Assembly (NCBI GenBank): GCA_010031785.1
Contig: RGZA01000007.1
Coordinates: 1 to 36,479 of the forward strand
Length of the DNA stretch: 36,479 nucleotides
Direction: 5' to 3'
From: Alphaproteobacteria bacterium
GTDB lineage: Bacteria; Pseudomonadota; Alphaproteobacteria; UBA9219; RGZA01
Shown here: positions 26,135 through 34,131 of the stretch, one piece after another
Layout: each line of letters begins with the position of its first letter
Position numbering within the stretch: the stretch's first letter is position 1
The notes under the pieces: generated by a model
What the model saw: the letters and a program-made list of their open reading frames with translations, nothing else
Databases searched by the model: none
Told to the model about the DNA's origin: nothing
Position numbers and translations under genes: made by a program

Positions 26135-26680
26135 TTAACCGCAGGTAAGTATTGCGTATGCGGATACATGACGCGAACGTTGGCGCGGTATAGAATTGGT
26201 CGGCAGGGATGCTGATATTATTTCGCTTCCTGCACTTCTAAAAGCAAGTATATGTTCTAGTCTTTTTGATTTCCGTAATACTTTCCAGTGTTCGAGCCCT
26301 GCTATAAATTTACGCGCTATAGCGCCACCTCTGTTCTCTTCAATGCCAAGTTTGATCTCTTCCCAAGACTTGAAATTCCCCTGCAGGTCACTGGAGGCAC
26401 GCTCGGCTAACCATTCGAACACACACTGCCGATGGATACTCTCAGCTGTAGCTCTAGGATTTCTTCTATTCTCCTGCTTTATATTTTTAGCTATCCCCTC
26501 TAGTATATATCCAAGATCGTACTTAGAAGTAGCCTTAGCTATATCATTGTTCCAATCCGTGTGTAGCCTTAGGTCTTGCTCTATGTTTGCTAAGGTTTCT
26601 GTGCAGGAATCATCTGAAGATAGCCGCAGGGCTTCTCTTGCATCGGCTAGCAGCGATCCAAGATGATCAAATGAAGTCAT
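26135..26680 (-). CDS. Orphan 181-residue protein of unknown function with foreign codon use
   Basis: I do not recognise this protein. It is soluble, without signal or membrane segments, and mostly helical and charged (IAKNIKQENRRNPRATAESI, CVFEWLAERASSDLQG). Its C-terminal 40 residues are rich in Ser and Arg. Codon use stands apart from its neighbours: ATA, CTA, AGA and AGG codons are frequent, while pnp and the other genes use ATT/ATC, CTG/CTT and CGT/CGC. The start at 26680 has GGGGAA about 6 bases upstream. The gene is enclosed by two copies of the pnp end (26081-26110 and 26810-26842) and lies between two terminators, so it needs its own promoter near 26681-26750. This points to recent acquisition. 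Confidence 0.72.
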   Translation of the reverse strand: MTSFDHLGSLLADAREALRLSSDDSCTETLANIEQDLRLHTDWNNDIAKATSKYDLGYILEGIAKNIKQENRRNPRATAESIHRQCVFEWLAERASSDLQGNFKSWEEIKLGIEENRGGAIARKFIAGLEHWKVLRKSKRLEHILAFRSAGSEIISASLPTNSIPRQRSRHVSAYAILTCG

Positions 26681-26750
26681 ATCAATTCCCCGCCTTATTA
26701 TTTAAATTTTAAAACCATGATCACTATAGCCGTTCCTTTTGAAAGTAAAA

Positions 26751-26793
26751 AATAAAAAAACCGGCATTCTCGTTTGTACAAGAATGCCGGTTT
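26751..26793 (-). terminator. Rho-independent terminator after pnp
   Basis: A perfect 13-base stem AAACCGGCATTCT (26758-26770) and AGAATGCCGGTTT (26781-26793) encloses a 10-base loop. On the minus strand it is followed by TTTTTTTATT (from 26760 down to 26751). It lies 16 bases beyond the pnp stop codon. Its core differs from the terminator at 26033, but both end in the same T-tract pattern. Confidence 0.92.
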
Positions 26794-26809
26794 GATATCT
26801 TAATTAACC

Positions 26810-28933
26810 TTATCCAGCTGCTTGTTGCTGCTTGGTCAGATCTTCGCCGGTTTGCTGGTTCACAGCCTTCATCGAAAGGCGAACCTTGCCGCGATCATCA
26901 GTGCCTAGGCACTTAACCTTCACAACATCGCCTTCCTTCACAACATCGGTAACTTTACCAACGCGCTGGTTAGCAAGTTCGGAGATGTGCACAAGGCCAT
27001 CCTTACCGCCAAGGAAGTTTACGAATGCGCCAAAATCCATGATCTTCACAACCTTACCTTCGTAGATCATGCCAGCTTCTGGAACCGCAACAATGCCCTT
27101 GATCCAATCAAGCGCAGCTTTCGCTTTTGCTTCATCGTTGGATGCAACCATCACGCGGCCATCATCTTCAATGTCGATCTTCACGCCAGTCTTTTCGGTG
27201 ATTTCACGAATAACCTTACCGCCTGAACCAATCACTTCGCGGATTTTATCAACCGGGATTTGAATGGTGGTGATGCGTGGCGCAGTTGCATTCAGTTCGG
27301 TACGAGCACCGGTCAGAGCCTTTGCCATTTCACCAAGGATATGCATGCGGCCTTCTTGTGCCTGCTTAAGGGCAACCTGCATGATTTCTTCGGTGATCGA
27401 GGTAATCTTGATATCCATTTGCAAGGAGGTAATACCCTTATCGGTACCGGCTACCTTGAAATCCATATCGCCAAGGTGATCTTCATCACCCAGAATATCA
27501 GAAAGCACGGCATAACCCTTTGCTTCCTTGATAAGGCCCATGGCAATACCTGCAACGGGGCGGGCAAGTGGAACGCCTGCATCCATCAATGCAAGGGATG
27601 AACCGCACACGGTCGCCATCGATGATGAACCGTTTGATTCCGTAATTTCGGAAACAAGGCGGATCGTGTAAGGGAAGCTTTCCTTAGGTGGCAGGATAGG
27701 ATGCAGGGCGCGCCATGCAAGCTTGCCATGGCCGATTTCGCGGCGGCCTGGGGTGCCCATACGGCCGCATTCACCAACCGAGTAGGGAGGGAAGTTGTAA
27801 TGCAGCATGAAGTTTTCGGTGCGATCACCGGTCAATTCATCAATGCGTTGTTCATCCTGTGCGGTGCCAAGGGTTGCAACAACCAATGCTTGGGTTTCAC
27901 CGCGTGTGAACAAGGCTGAACCGTGGGTGCGTGGCAGAATGCCTGCTTCGCTAACGATTGGGCGAACAGTTTTGGTATCACGGCCATCGATACGCTTCTT
28001 GGTATCAAGGATCATGTTACGCATATAGTTATATTCCATATGCTCAACTGTTTCAGCAACAGCGCCTGCACAGAATTCGGTTTCAGGAATGCTCTTTGCA
28101 GCTTTATCCTTTAATGCAGCGATCTTGCTTTGGCGATTTTGCTTGATGGTTTCAGCGTACGCTGCCTTAAGATCAGCCCCGATGATGCCTTCCAGCTTCT
28201 TTTCGCATGCCGCTTTATCAAAGGAAGGAACAGGCAATGCCCATGCTTCTTTTGCAGCTAGTTCAGCAAGCTCAATGATCGCTTGAATAACCGGTTGGAA
28301 GTTTTTGTGTGCGAACATCACGCCTTTAAGCATGGTGTCTTCTGAAAGTTCCTTGGCTTCTGATTCAACCATCAAAACGCCTTCGGTTGTACCCGCAACG
28401 ATCAGATCGAGCTCACTGCCAACCTGTTGTTCGATTGTGGGGTTGAGGATGAATTCGCCATCCTTATAGCCAACCTTTGCACCTGCAACCGGGCCCATGA
28501 ACGGAATACCGGAAAGGGTAAGGGCAGCAGAGCAACCAACCAATGCAACGATGTCGGATTCATTGACAAGATCGTGCGAGAGAACAGTCGCCACAACCTG
28601 AACTTCATTCAAAAAGCCTTCAGGGAAGAGGGGACGGATCGGGCGATCAATCAAACGGCTGGTAAGGGTTTCAAAATCGGAAGGACGGCCTTCGCGCTTT
28701 AGGTAGCCACCAGGAATTTTACCAGCAGCATAGGCTTTTTCCTGATAGTTCACGGTCAGAGGAAAGAAATCCTGACCTTCCTTGGCTTTCTTTGCGCCAA
28801 CAACGGTGCAGAGCACGGATGTATCGCCATAGGTTGCAACAACCGCAGCAGTTGCCTGACGAGCAATTTTACCGGTTTCTAGAACCAGCTTACGGCCAGC
28901 CCACATGATTTCTTTACGATGGATATTAAACAT
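26810..28933 (-). CDS. pnp: Polyribonucleotide nucleotidyltransferase (PNPase)
   Basis: PNPase degrades RNA 3' to 5' by phosphorolysis and is part of the RNA degradosome. The 707 residues are the usual length: RNase PH domain 1 (about 10-145) with the [21 protein letters not shown] region, a helical linker, RNase PH domain 2 (about 310-540) with [13 protein letters not shown] and [17 protein letters not shown], a KH domain with [17 protein letters not shown], and an S1 domain with [22 protein letters not shown] lies 7 bases before the start. In most relatives rpsO directly precedes pnp; here 3.5 kb of other genes lie between. The last ten codons are duplicated downstream at 26081-26110. Confidence 0.97.
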   Translation of the reverse strand: MFNIHRKEIMWAGRKLVLETGKIARQATAAVVATYGDTSVLCTVVGAKKAKEGQDFFPLTVNYQEKAYAAGKIPGGYLKREGRPSDFETLTSRLIDRPIRPLFPEGFLNEVQVVATVLSHDLVNESDIVALVGCSAALTLSGIPFMGPVAGAKVGYKDGEFILNPTIEQQVGSELDLIVAGTTEGVLMVESEAKELSEDTMLKGVMFAHKNFQPVIQAIIELAELAAKEAWALPVPSFDKAACEKKLEGIIGADLKAAYAETIKQNRQSKIAALKDKAAKSIPETEFCAGAVAETVEHMEYNYMRNMILDTKKRIDGRDTKTVRPIVSEAGILPRTHGSALFTRGETQALVVATLGTAQDEQRIDELTGDRTENFMLHYNFPPYSVGECGRMGTPGRREIGHGKLAWRALHPILPPKESFPYTIRLVSEITESNGSSSMATVCGSSLALMDAGVPLARPVAGIAMGLIKEAKGYAVLSDILGDEDHLGDMDFKVAGTDKGITSLQMDIKITSITEEIMQVALKQAQEGRMHILGEMAKALTGARTELNATAPRITTIQIPVDKIREVIGSGGKVIREITEKTGVKIDIEDDGRVMVASNDEAKAKAALDWIKGIVAVPEAGMIYEGKVVKIMDFGAFVNFLGGKDGLVHISELANQRVGKVTDVVKEGDVVKVKCLGTDDRGKVRLSMKAVNQQTGEDLTKQQQAAG

Positions 28934-28967
28934 AGAGAGTTCCTTGTATTGTTAGGTTTTATAAGAA

Positions 28968-29059
28968 CGCTAAGGAGCAAGGAGAGTGACCTGAATAAAG
29001 GGCATTCGTTTATAAAATGCATTTTATTCAAGACACACGCCCCCGCCGAATCCTTAGCG
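28968..29059 (-). promoter_or_regulatory. Long stem-loop in the pnp leader
   Basis: An outer perfect 9-base pair CGCTAAGGA (28968-28976) with TCCTTAGCG (29051-29059) encloses an inner hairpin of 14 positions, GAATAAAGGGCATT (28993-29006) against AATGCATTTTATTC (29016-29029), with 12 matches. It starts 35 bases upstream of the pnp start codon. In E. coli a pnp leader stem is cut by RNase III and then used by PNPase to control its own mRNA; this structure could serve the same purpose, which is an inference. Confidence 0.55.
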
Positions 29060-29138
29060 CGATTGGCCACATTCTTAGGGCAATCAGCGTACGGAGTAAA
29101 GAGACGCGTAAAGCGCTCCTGATGATTGTTTTTGCTGG

Positions 29139-29156
29139 ATAATTTTTAAAAATTAT
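29139..29156. repeat. Perfect 18-base AT-rich palindrome
   Basis: ATAATTTTTAAAAATTAT reads the same on both strands and lies two bases from the stop codon of the saccharopine-dehydrogenase-like gene. It has too little GC to be a strong terminator. It might be part of an operator or promoter for pnp, but nothing in the sequence decides this. Confidence 0.5.
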
Positions 29157-29158
29157 AG

Positions 29159-30256
29159 CTATAAAAGCGAAGTAACTGTTTCTATGCTATAGTAGCTTAG
29201 CTCGTGCAAATACTCTTCTAATGTTACAAGGCTAAGACAGGGCATTACTCCTTCAAGGGGGAAGGTTTTGTCGACTAGTTTTTTAGCAAGAATGATAGCA
29301 GGAATGGTTGGAATATTGGGGCCATGACCATCGCGCGCAATGATAAACCACGTTATACGATGAGATTGGCCGTGGTGATTTTTGCCCGAAATGATCATAT
29401 GCATTCCACCATCGGCTGAGCCAAAGCGATCAAACCAATTGCTGATCTTCAAAAGTGGTTCTGCATAGTGTGGCAGATAAAGCGGCAACCCTAAGCGCAC
29501 CAACCAGCTTACTATCCATAAGCCAAGATGTAGCGGCCATAATTCTAGCCCTGCAGAAAAACGAACAGATTTCAGTCCATAATACTGTGGCAACAGATCA
29601 AGATCAGGAATATCGCAATTTGCCATCCACCGCATGCCAAGGCCAGGATAGTTTTGCAGATATATATCTTGCCAGCCATAGCGCATATGTTTTTGCCCAG
29701 CGATTATTTTCAGTGGCTTGCCCACATACGATAAAATGGCCTGGGTTGTGGCAAGGCCACGTTCAGCTTTCTGACCAGGGCTGATGCCAAATGTTAAATC
29801 ATCAAAAGATGAGAAATCTTTTTTAAAATGTTCCAGCACGGCTGAAGAAAGTCCGGGCACAGTGCTGGCGCCGCTAATGATTGCAACATGATGCTGTTTT
29901 GCCTTCTCATCAAGTTGCGTAATGCCTGTTACAAAATCGCGGCCATCCGCCAGATCGATATAATGTAAGGATGCTTCAATGCATATGTTCGCAATGTGGT
30001 AATCGCTATTCTGGAATGGGCCGCATGTATTGATAACGACCGATGGTTTTATGAGTTTTAATTGATCTGCGAGTTCACGCCGCACATCAAAAATCGCAGT
30101 CTGTACCAATCCATTCGGTAGCTGCTGAGCAAAGGTTTCCGCCTTTTCCTTATTGCGCCCGGCAATGATAATTCTGTAACCATCGCGGCATAAGGCTGTT
30201 GCAATGCGTTTGCCGAAATTGCCATAGCCGCCAAGGATTAATATAGGGCCGCGCAC
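29159..30256 (-). CDS. Saccharopine dehydrogenase-like NAD(P)-binding protein
   Basis: The 365-residue protein has an N-terminal Rossmann fold (PILILGGYGNFGKRIATAL, about 4-22) with the glycine-rich dinucleotide loop. The family stretches VINTCGPFQNSDYHIANICIE near residue 75 and HYIDLADGRDFV near 97 follow. The second half has hydrophobic patches (LWIVSWLVRLGLPLYL near 245) and an SSxP-like core STVPGLSSAV near 130. Family members are NAD(P)H oxidoreductases of uncertain substrate; true lysine metabolism is unlikely given the neighbours. The gene is the third of a minus-strand run, overlapping the DCC-DUF4166 gene by 19 bases. Such genes often occur beside or fused to DUF4166, which supports a shared function. 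Confidence 0.87.
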   Translation of the reverse strand: MRGPILILGGYGNFGKRIATALCRDGYRIIIAGRNKEKAETFAQQLPNGLVQTAIFDVRRELADQLKLIKPSVVINTCGPFQNSDYHIANICIEASLHYIDLADGRDFVTGITQLDEKAKQHHVAIISGASTVPGLSSAVLEHFKKDFSSFDDLTFGISPGQKAERGLATTQAILSYVGKPLKIIAGQKHMRYGWQDIYLQNYPGLGMRWMANCDIPDLDLLPQYYGLKSVRFSAGLELWPLHLGLWIVSWLVRLGLPLYLPHYAEPLLKISNWFDRFGSADGGMHMIISGKNHHGQSHRITWFIIARDGHGPNIPTIPAIILAKKLVDKTFPLEGVMPCLSLVTLEEYLHELSYYSIETVTSLL

Positions 30257-31224
30257 GACATATCCTTTATTCTAAATTCACCGGTATAGGCAAAAGTTAC
30301 ACCAAACCACGGATGCTTGGCATGCATCCACATGCTAAAGCTATTATCAGAAATGGGTGTTTCTTCTGCGTGTCCTTTTCCGATTATCCATTCAAATGGC
30401 AAGGGGATAATAATATTCATAATGCGCCAAGCATAACCGCGATGGCTTAAAATAACTTTCTGACCATTCCAATGATATATACATCGCCAGCAAATGCCAA
30501 AACGCATAAATTCAATTACTTCATCTTTGCGGTATGGCTTCATCCGCGAAAAAAAACGAACATCTTTTTTTGGATAATGGAAAACTCGTTCAAAACGAAA
30601 TACATCGGAATGTATGCCGCTCCGGAATGTTACTGTGACAGGAATTTGTTTTCCGGATTCTGAAACCAGCACGCCCGATAATCGCGCCATTAAGCCAACG
30701 AGCCATGACACGGTAATATCTAAAACCCCTTCAACGACTACACAATCATTACTATGGGGCTTGATGGCATAATGTTTTTTGAGAACAATAGGTAATATTT
30801 CCCATGTGTCGCCAAAAATTGATTTGAATATTGGTGTATTGTGATCGGGCTCAATGGGAATTACGCCCATAATTATTAATAGATAATGTCGGATGAATTT
30901 GAAAAGCGGATAAAAGAATGCTGAAAGAATCTTCGATCTGAAGAGAAAAACATTTATCTTATTAATGATATCAACCTCGCTTCCCAGCATTGCCAGGAGA
31001 TGCATGGCATCTTTGCCGTAATACGATTTGCCCTGATATTTAATTGCAATCCCTTTATTTAAATCATAGCCTTGTTTCTTTGCTTCTTTAACAAGTGCGT
31101 GTTCTTCTCTGGCATTGATGATTTCCATATTACCAACGGCTTGGCGGAGTTTGATAACTTTTGCGACTTGGCTGCATAATGGGCATTCGCCATCGTAAAT
31201 CAGATAGAGTGTTTCCTTCGTCAT
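30238..31224 (-). CDS. DCC thiol-disulfide oxidoreductase fused to DUF4166
   Basis: The 328-residue protein joins two domains. Residues 1-115 are a DCC-family (DUF393) thioredoxin-like domain opening LYLIYDGECPLCSQVAKVIK, with the CxxC pair Cys14 and Cys17. From about 140 comes a DUF4166-type domain: TPIFKSIFGDTWEILPIVLK, VVVEGVLDI, PVTVTFRSG and KHPWFGVTFAYTGEFR near the end. A hydrophobic stretch (FKFIRHYLLIIMGVI) separates them and may lie in the membrane. The start at 31224 overlaps the stop of the upstream DUF4166 gene (ATGA); the frame reaches 31275 but the start at 31224 fits the domain. DCC proteins are predicted redox enzymes; DUF4166 has no known function. Confidence 0.83.
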   Translation of the reverse strand: MTKETLYLIYDGECPLCSQVAKVIKLRQAVGNMEIINAREEHALVKEAKKQGYDLNKGIAIKYQGKSYYGKDAMHLLAMLGSEVDIINKINVFLFRSKILSAFFYPLFKFIRHYLLIIMGVIPIEPDHNTPIFKSIFGDTWEILPIVLKKHYAIKPHSNDCVVVEGVLDITVSWLVGLMARLSGVLVSESGKQIPVTVTFRSGIHSDVFRFERVFHYPKKDVRFFSRMKPYRKDEVIEFMRFGICWRCIYHWNGQKVILSHRGYAWRIMNIIIPLPFEWIIGKGHAEETPISDNSFSMWMHAKHPWFGVTFAYTGEFRIKDMSCAALY

Positions 31225-31850
31225 AGAGTCTTCTCTTTGAAAATGCCTTCTTGCAGGAACATTAACCCAAACCATGGATGGATCATTTCTATTCGTACCT
31301 CAAAGCGATCATCGCCATAATCGCTATGCTTAATCATGGCTTTTCCGGGTGAAAATATCATTGGAATGGGTAGGCGCCACTCTGCAATTTTGATAAAATA
31401 ATGTGTTGTTTCAAAGTGCAAGTTACCATTTATGGCATACACATTCATTGTCATGCCAAGCCATGAATTTACATATTCTTCAAATTCATTCTTGCGATTA
31501 AGCGCCATGTAAGAATGAACCTGAAATGGTTTCCTGCCTGTAAAATAATAAACCCTGCTCTTATGAATACTGGGATCGCCATTCTCCTTATAAACCTTCA
31601 CATCAATAGGGACATTGGTTTGGCAATAAGGTATCAGAGGAGCATTAATCAGCTTTGCGCAATATGCAAATAGCTTGCCGAGAGGAGAGCAGCGAACCTC
31701 TGTCATCACTCCATCATATTCTTTTGGTTCGGTATAGAGTGGGTCCTGCTCAAACCGAGCTTGTGTTTTTGAGGATAAATTCTTCCATTGCTCACCAAGC
31801 GCAAGCTTTATAAGCTGTCCTTCAGTTTTGATGTTTGGGTCATTAAGCAT
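31221..31850 (-). CDS. Second DUF4166-like protein
   Basis: The 209-residue protein appears to be a stand-alone DUF4166 domain and a diverged paralogue of the C-terminal half of the next gene. Shared features are LALGEQWKNLSSKTQARF at the start, the middle PIDVKVYKENG, and IHPWFGLMFLQEGIFK at the end, matching HPWFGVTFAYTGEFR in the fusion protein. The domain is soluble with many aromatic residues. Its ATG (31850) interlocks with the ATG of the plus-strand DUF2269 gene in a CATG, so the promoter must lie inside the other gene. It is translationally coupled to the DCC-DUF4166 gene. Function unknown. Confidence 0.78.
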   Translation of the reverse strand: MLNDPNIKTEGQLIKLALGEQWKNLSSKTQARFEQDPLYTEPKEYDGVMTEVRCSPLGKLFAYCAKLINAPLIPYCQTNVPIDVKVYKENGDPSIHKSRVYYFTGRKPFQVHSYMALNRKNEFEEYVNSWLGMTMNVYAINGNLHFETTHYFIKIAEWRLPIPMIFSPGKAMIKHSDYGDDRFEVRIEMIHPWFGLMFLQEGIFKEKTL

Positions 31851-32318
31851 GGACTATCTAACAGTTAAGTTAATTCATATAATAAGTTCAACCATCCTGT
31901 TTGGCACAGGTATTGGCAGTGCATTTTTTATGTTTATAGCCAATCGCCGCAAAAATGTTTCGGATATTTATTTTGTTACGCGTCATGTTGTGATTGCTGA
32001 TTGGGTTTTTACGACACCAGCCATTATTATTCAGCTCGCATCCGGTATGGGCCTTGTTACTCTTGGTGGTCATATTGTAACAGATTTTTGGTTAATAACA
32101 GCGCTCATCCTATTTTTCTTTGCGGGTGCGTGTTGGCTACCTGTGATATGGCTGCAAATAAAGATGCGTGATATGGCCAAGCAAGCCTTCGATATGCATA
32201 TCCACTTCCTGATCGCTATTGGGAATATGACCGCTGGTGGATATTTCTTGGTGTGCTAGCTTTTCCAAGTGTTCTTATCATTTTTTATTTGATGGTTTTG
32301 AAGCCAATCGGCTTTTGA
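31849..32318 (+). pseudogene. DUF2269-like membrane protein gene with a -1 frameshift
   Basis: The reading from 31849 gives four-helix membrane protein features: LTVKLIHIISSTILFGTGIG, VVIADWVFTTPAIIIQLASG, DFWLITALILFFFAGACWLP and WLQIKMRDMAKQAF. It then runs to an early stop at 32257-32259 with unlike residues. The other frame from about 32193 to the TGA at 32316-32318 reads PLPDRYWEYDRWWIFLGVLA and ends FYLMVLKPIGF, the expected end of the DUF2269 family. One base is therefore missing between about 32185 and 32205. No canonical slippery heptamer is visible, so a broken gene or a sequencing error is likelier than programmed frameshifting. The neighbours are the DUF4166 genes, a common company for DUF2269. 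Confidence 0.8.
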
Positions 32319-32363
32319 AAGCAAATAGTAGCAAAAACTTAATATGCCATTTTACAAACTAAA

Positions 32364-32393
32364 ATAAAAAGGGGCGCTATAAAATAGCGCCCC
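32364..32393 (-). terminator. Rho-independent terminator after rpsO
   Basis: A perfect 10-base stem GGGGCGCTAT (32371-32380) and ATAGCGCCCC (32384-32393) has a 3-base loop. On the minus strand it is followed by TTTTTAT. It lies about 25 bases beyond the rpsO stop, so the transcript from infB-rbfA-truB-rpsO ends here and does not reach pnp. Confidence 0.93.
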
Positions 32394-32417
32394 TTAAATG
32401 AATACTTATAAAAAAGC

Positions 32418-32687
32418 TTACTTACGAATACCAAGCTTTTCGATAATGGTTTTGTAGCTTTCTTCGTTTACAGACTTCAGGTAATCGAGAAGGCTGCGGC
32501 GTTGGCCAACCATTTTGAGAAGGCCACGGCGGGAATGGTTATCCTTTGGGTGCAATTTCAAATGGTCTGAAAGGCAGGTCATCTGGCTGGTGATCAGCGC
32601 GATTTGCACTTCTGGTGAGCCAGTGTCGTTTGCAGAACGGGCGAATGTTGAAACAATTTCTTGTTTTCTGGTTTGGTGTAACGACAT
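32418..32687 (-). CDS. rpsO: 30S ribosomal protein S15
   Basis: S15 binds the central domain of 16S rRNA early in 30S assembly. The 89 residues are the full usual length, with the conserved stretches [16 protein letters not shown] (about 21-36), [20 protein letters not shown] and [25 protein letters not shown] lies 8 bases before the start. It follows truB after 12 bases and is closed by its own terminator at 32364-32393. In the common order pnp comes next; here a DUF4166/DCC block separates them. S15 often represses its own translation; no clear autoregulatory fold was identified in the short spacer. Confidence 0.98.
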   Translation of the reverse strand: MSLHQTRKQEIVSTFARSANDTGSPEVQIALITSQMTCLSDHLKLHPKDNHSRRGLLKMVGQRRSLLDYLKSVNEESYKTIIEKLGIRK

Positions 32688-32699
32688 CGGGTACTCCTT

Positions 32700-33641
32700 T
32701 TACGAAAGGTGAAAGACACGCACCGGGTGAACGATATGGCCATCGACTTTTGCAAGCGCCACGCAATCCTCACCATGTTTGACCATAATGATATCGGTGC
32801 TTTGCATCAGCGCTGTAATGCGCAACGGGTGCACAATCACATGTTGACCTTGCCGCAAGCGGCGCGTCTCTACCTCATTGACAGCCAGAGCCGGGATGTC
32901 GTCCAGCACGGTTGCAAGAGGCAATAATACGGCTTGGAACCTTTCCAAACCGCCCTCCTTTTGCCCGATTTTTTCAATGGTTTCCAGTGAAATCGCGCCT
33001 GCCATGGTAAAGGGGCCGCAGCTTAAGCGTTTCAAGGTCTTAACATGGCCATAACAGCCTAAAACCTGCCCAAGATCACGCGCCAGGGAGCGGATATAGG
33101 TACCCTTGCTGCATTCCACGATGAAATCAGCGCTGTGCGCATCGGGCGAACCGACATAGTCAAAGCGGGTGAGGGTGACTTCACGGGTTTGCAATTCAAC
33201 GGTTTCGCCCGCGCGCGCAAGGTCATAGGCGCGCTCACCATTTACATGCAGCGCTGAAAATTGTGGGGGCATTTGCTGAAAGGTGCCTGTGAATTTTTGC
33301 AAGGCTGCTGTGATGGCTTCGGGGGTTGGCCGCGCATCGGATGTTGCAATAGTTTTTCCGGTGCAATCATCGGTATCGCGCGCTTGCCCCCATACCGCAG
33401 TAAAGGCGTAGGATTTTTTTCCATCAAGCACATGATTAACAAGCTTGGTTGCTTCGCCAAGGGCAATGGGCAGAACGCCAGTTGCAAAGGGATCAAGCGT
33501 GCCACCATGGCCTGCTTTTTCAGCATTGAGTTCCCATTTGACGCGGCCAAGTGCCTGGGTTGAGCTAAGCCCTGCGGGCTTATCAAGGATGAGCCAGCCA
33601 TTAATTTTTTGTTTTTGTTTCTTGGGGAGTGTTTGTTTCAT
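32700..33641 (-). CDS. truB: tRNA pseudouridine(55) synthase TruB
   Basis: TruB makes pseudouridine 55 in the T-loop of tRNAs and also helps tRNAs fold. The 313-residue protein has NGWLILDKPAGLSSTQAL near the N-terminus, the catalytic Asp50 in GHGGTLDPFATGVLP, the motif KSYAFTAVWGQARDTDD and SKGTYIRSLARDLG near residue 185. A C-terminal PUA-like end (DIIMVKHGEDCVALAKVD) binds RNA. Its start overlaps the rbfA stop (ATGA). The operon order infB-rbfA-truB-rpsO is the standard one. Confidence 0.97.
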   Translation of the reverse strand: MKQTLPKKQKQKINGWLILDKPAGLSSTQALGRVKWELNAEKAGHGGTLDPFATGVLPIALGEATKLVNHVLDGKKSYAFTAVWGQARDTDDCTGKTIATSDARPTPEAITAALQKFTGTFQQMPPQFSALHVNGERAYDLARAGETVELQTREVTLTRFDYVGSPDAHSADFIVECSKGTYIRSLARDLGQVLGCYGHVKTLKRLSCGPFTMAGAISLETIEKIGQKEGGLERFQAVLLPLATVLDDIPALAVNEVETRRLRQGQHVIVHPLRITALMQSTDIIMVKHGEDCVALAKVDGHIVHPVRVFHLS

Positions 33642-34051
33642 TCTTCAGTGTCGTCGTGCTTTAAATCGCGCGCGACATTGGGATCATGCAAAATGCGTTC
33701 GATCCGTTCGGCATATTCAAACGAGGTATCAATCTGGAAATGCAGTTGCGGTACAAAACGCAATTCAACATTCTGTGCAATCACATTTTTAAAATAATAC
33801 TTGGCCTGATTTAAAACCTTTACAGTTTCTGCGCTGTGCTGCCCGCCCAATGTTACGATGTAGGCAGTGGCATTGCGCAAATCGGGGCTTACGCGCACTT
33901 CGGTAACCGTAATAATGCTGCGCGGCAGGCTGGTTTCCCATGGGTAATTACCATCCTGAAACGCTGCTGCCAGCGCATGACGCAATTCCTCACCAACACG
34001 AAGCTGGCGGGGAGTTCTGCTTTGACCTGTAGGGGTTTTAAATTTGCTCAT
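33638..34051 (-). CDS. rbfA: Ribosome-binding factor A
   Basis: RbfA is a KH-fold factor for late 30S maturation and cold adaptation. The start at 34051 (MSKFKTPTGQSRTPRQLRVG) gives 137 residues, the usual length; the frame continues to an ATG at 34105, but those codons come from a palindrome and are not family-like. Motifs include VGEELRHALAAAF near residue 20, ITVTEVRVSPDLRNATAYIV and the KH-loop region VELRFVPQLHFQIDTSFEYA. No clear Shine-Dalgarno precedes the start. It overlaps truB by four bases and follows infB after 80 bases that hold a long hairpin. Confidence 0.94.
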   Translation of the reverse strand: MSKFKTPTGQSRTPRQLRVGEELRHALAAAFQDGNYPWETSLPRSIITVTEVRVSPDLRNATAYIVTLGGQHSAETVKVLNQAKYYFKNVIAQNVELRFVPQLHFQIDTSFEYAERIERILHDPNVARDLKHDDTEE

Positions 34052-34056
34052 CACAT

Positions 34057-34116
34057 AGTAGTGAGAAATGAGTAATGAGTAGTGAAGAATTTCCTCATTA
34101 CTCAATACTCACTACT
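34057..34116. repeat. Long imperfect palindrome between infB and rbfA
   Basis: The arms are 23 bases each (34057-34079 and 34094-34116) with 21 matches, and the loop is 14 bases. Each arm is built from AGTAGTGAG- and GAGTAATGAG-like units and so is itself repetitive. It ends 6 bases before the rbfA start codon. In mRNA it would form a very stable stem that could limit or couple rbfA translation, or protect the infB 3' end. It lacks a T-tract and is therefore not a terminator. Confidence 0.85.
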
Positions 34117-34131
34117 CAATCCTTTTATCTT

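Noticed and set aside
32185-32205. Programmed -1 frameshifting in the DUF2269 gene
   Set aside because: No slippery heptamer and no obvious downstream pseudoknot; a lost base or sequencing error is simpler.
34052-34105. Longer rbfA start at 34105
   Set aside because: The added codons are made of the 34057-34116 palindrome; the start at 34051 fits the family.
34057-34116. CRISPR-like or tandem-repeat array
   Set aside because: The units are two inverted arms with no spacers of regular length; this is a hairpin, not an array.
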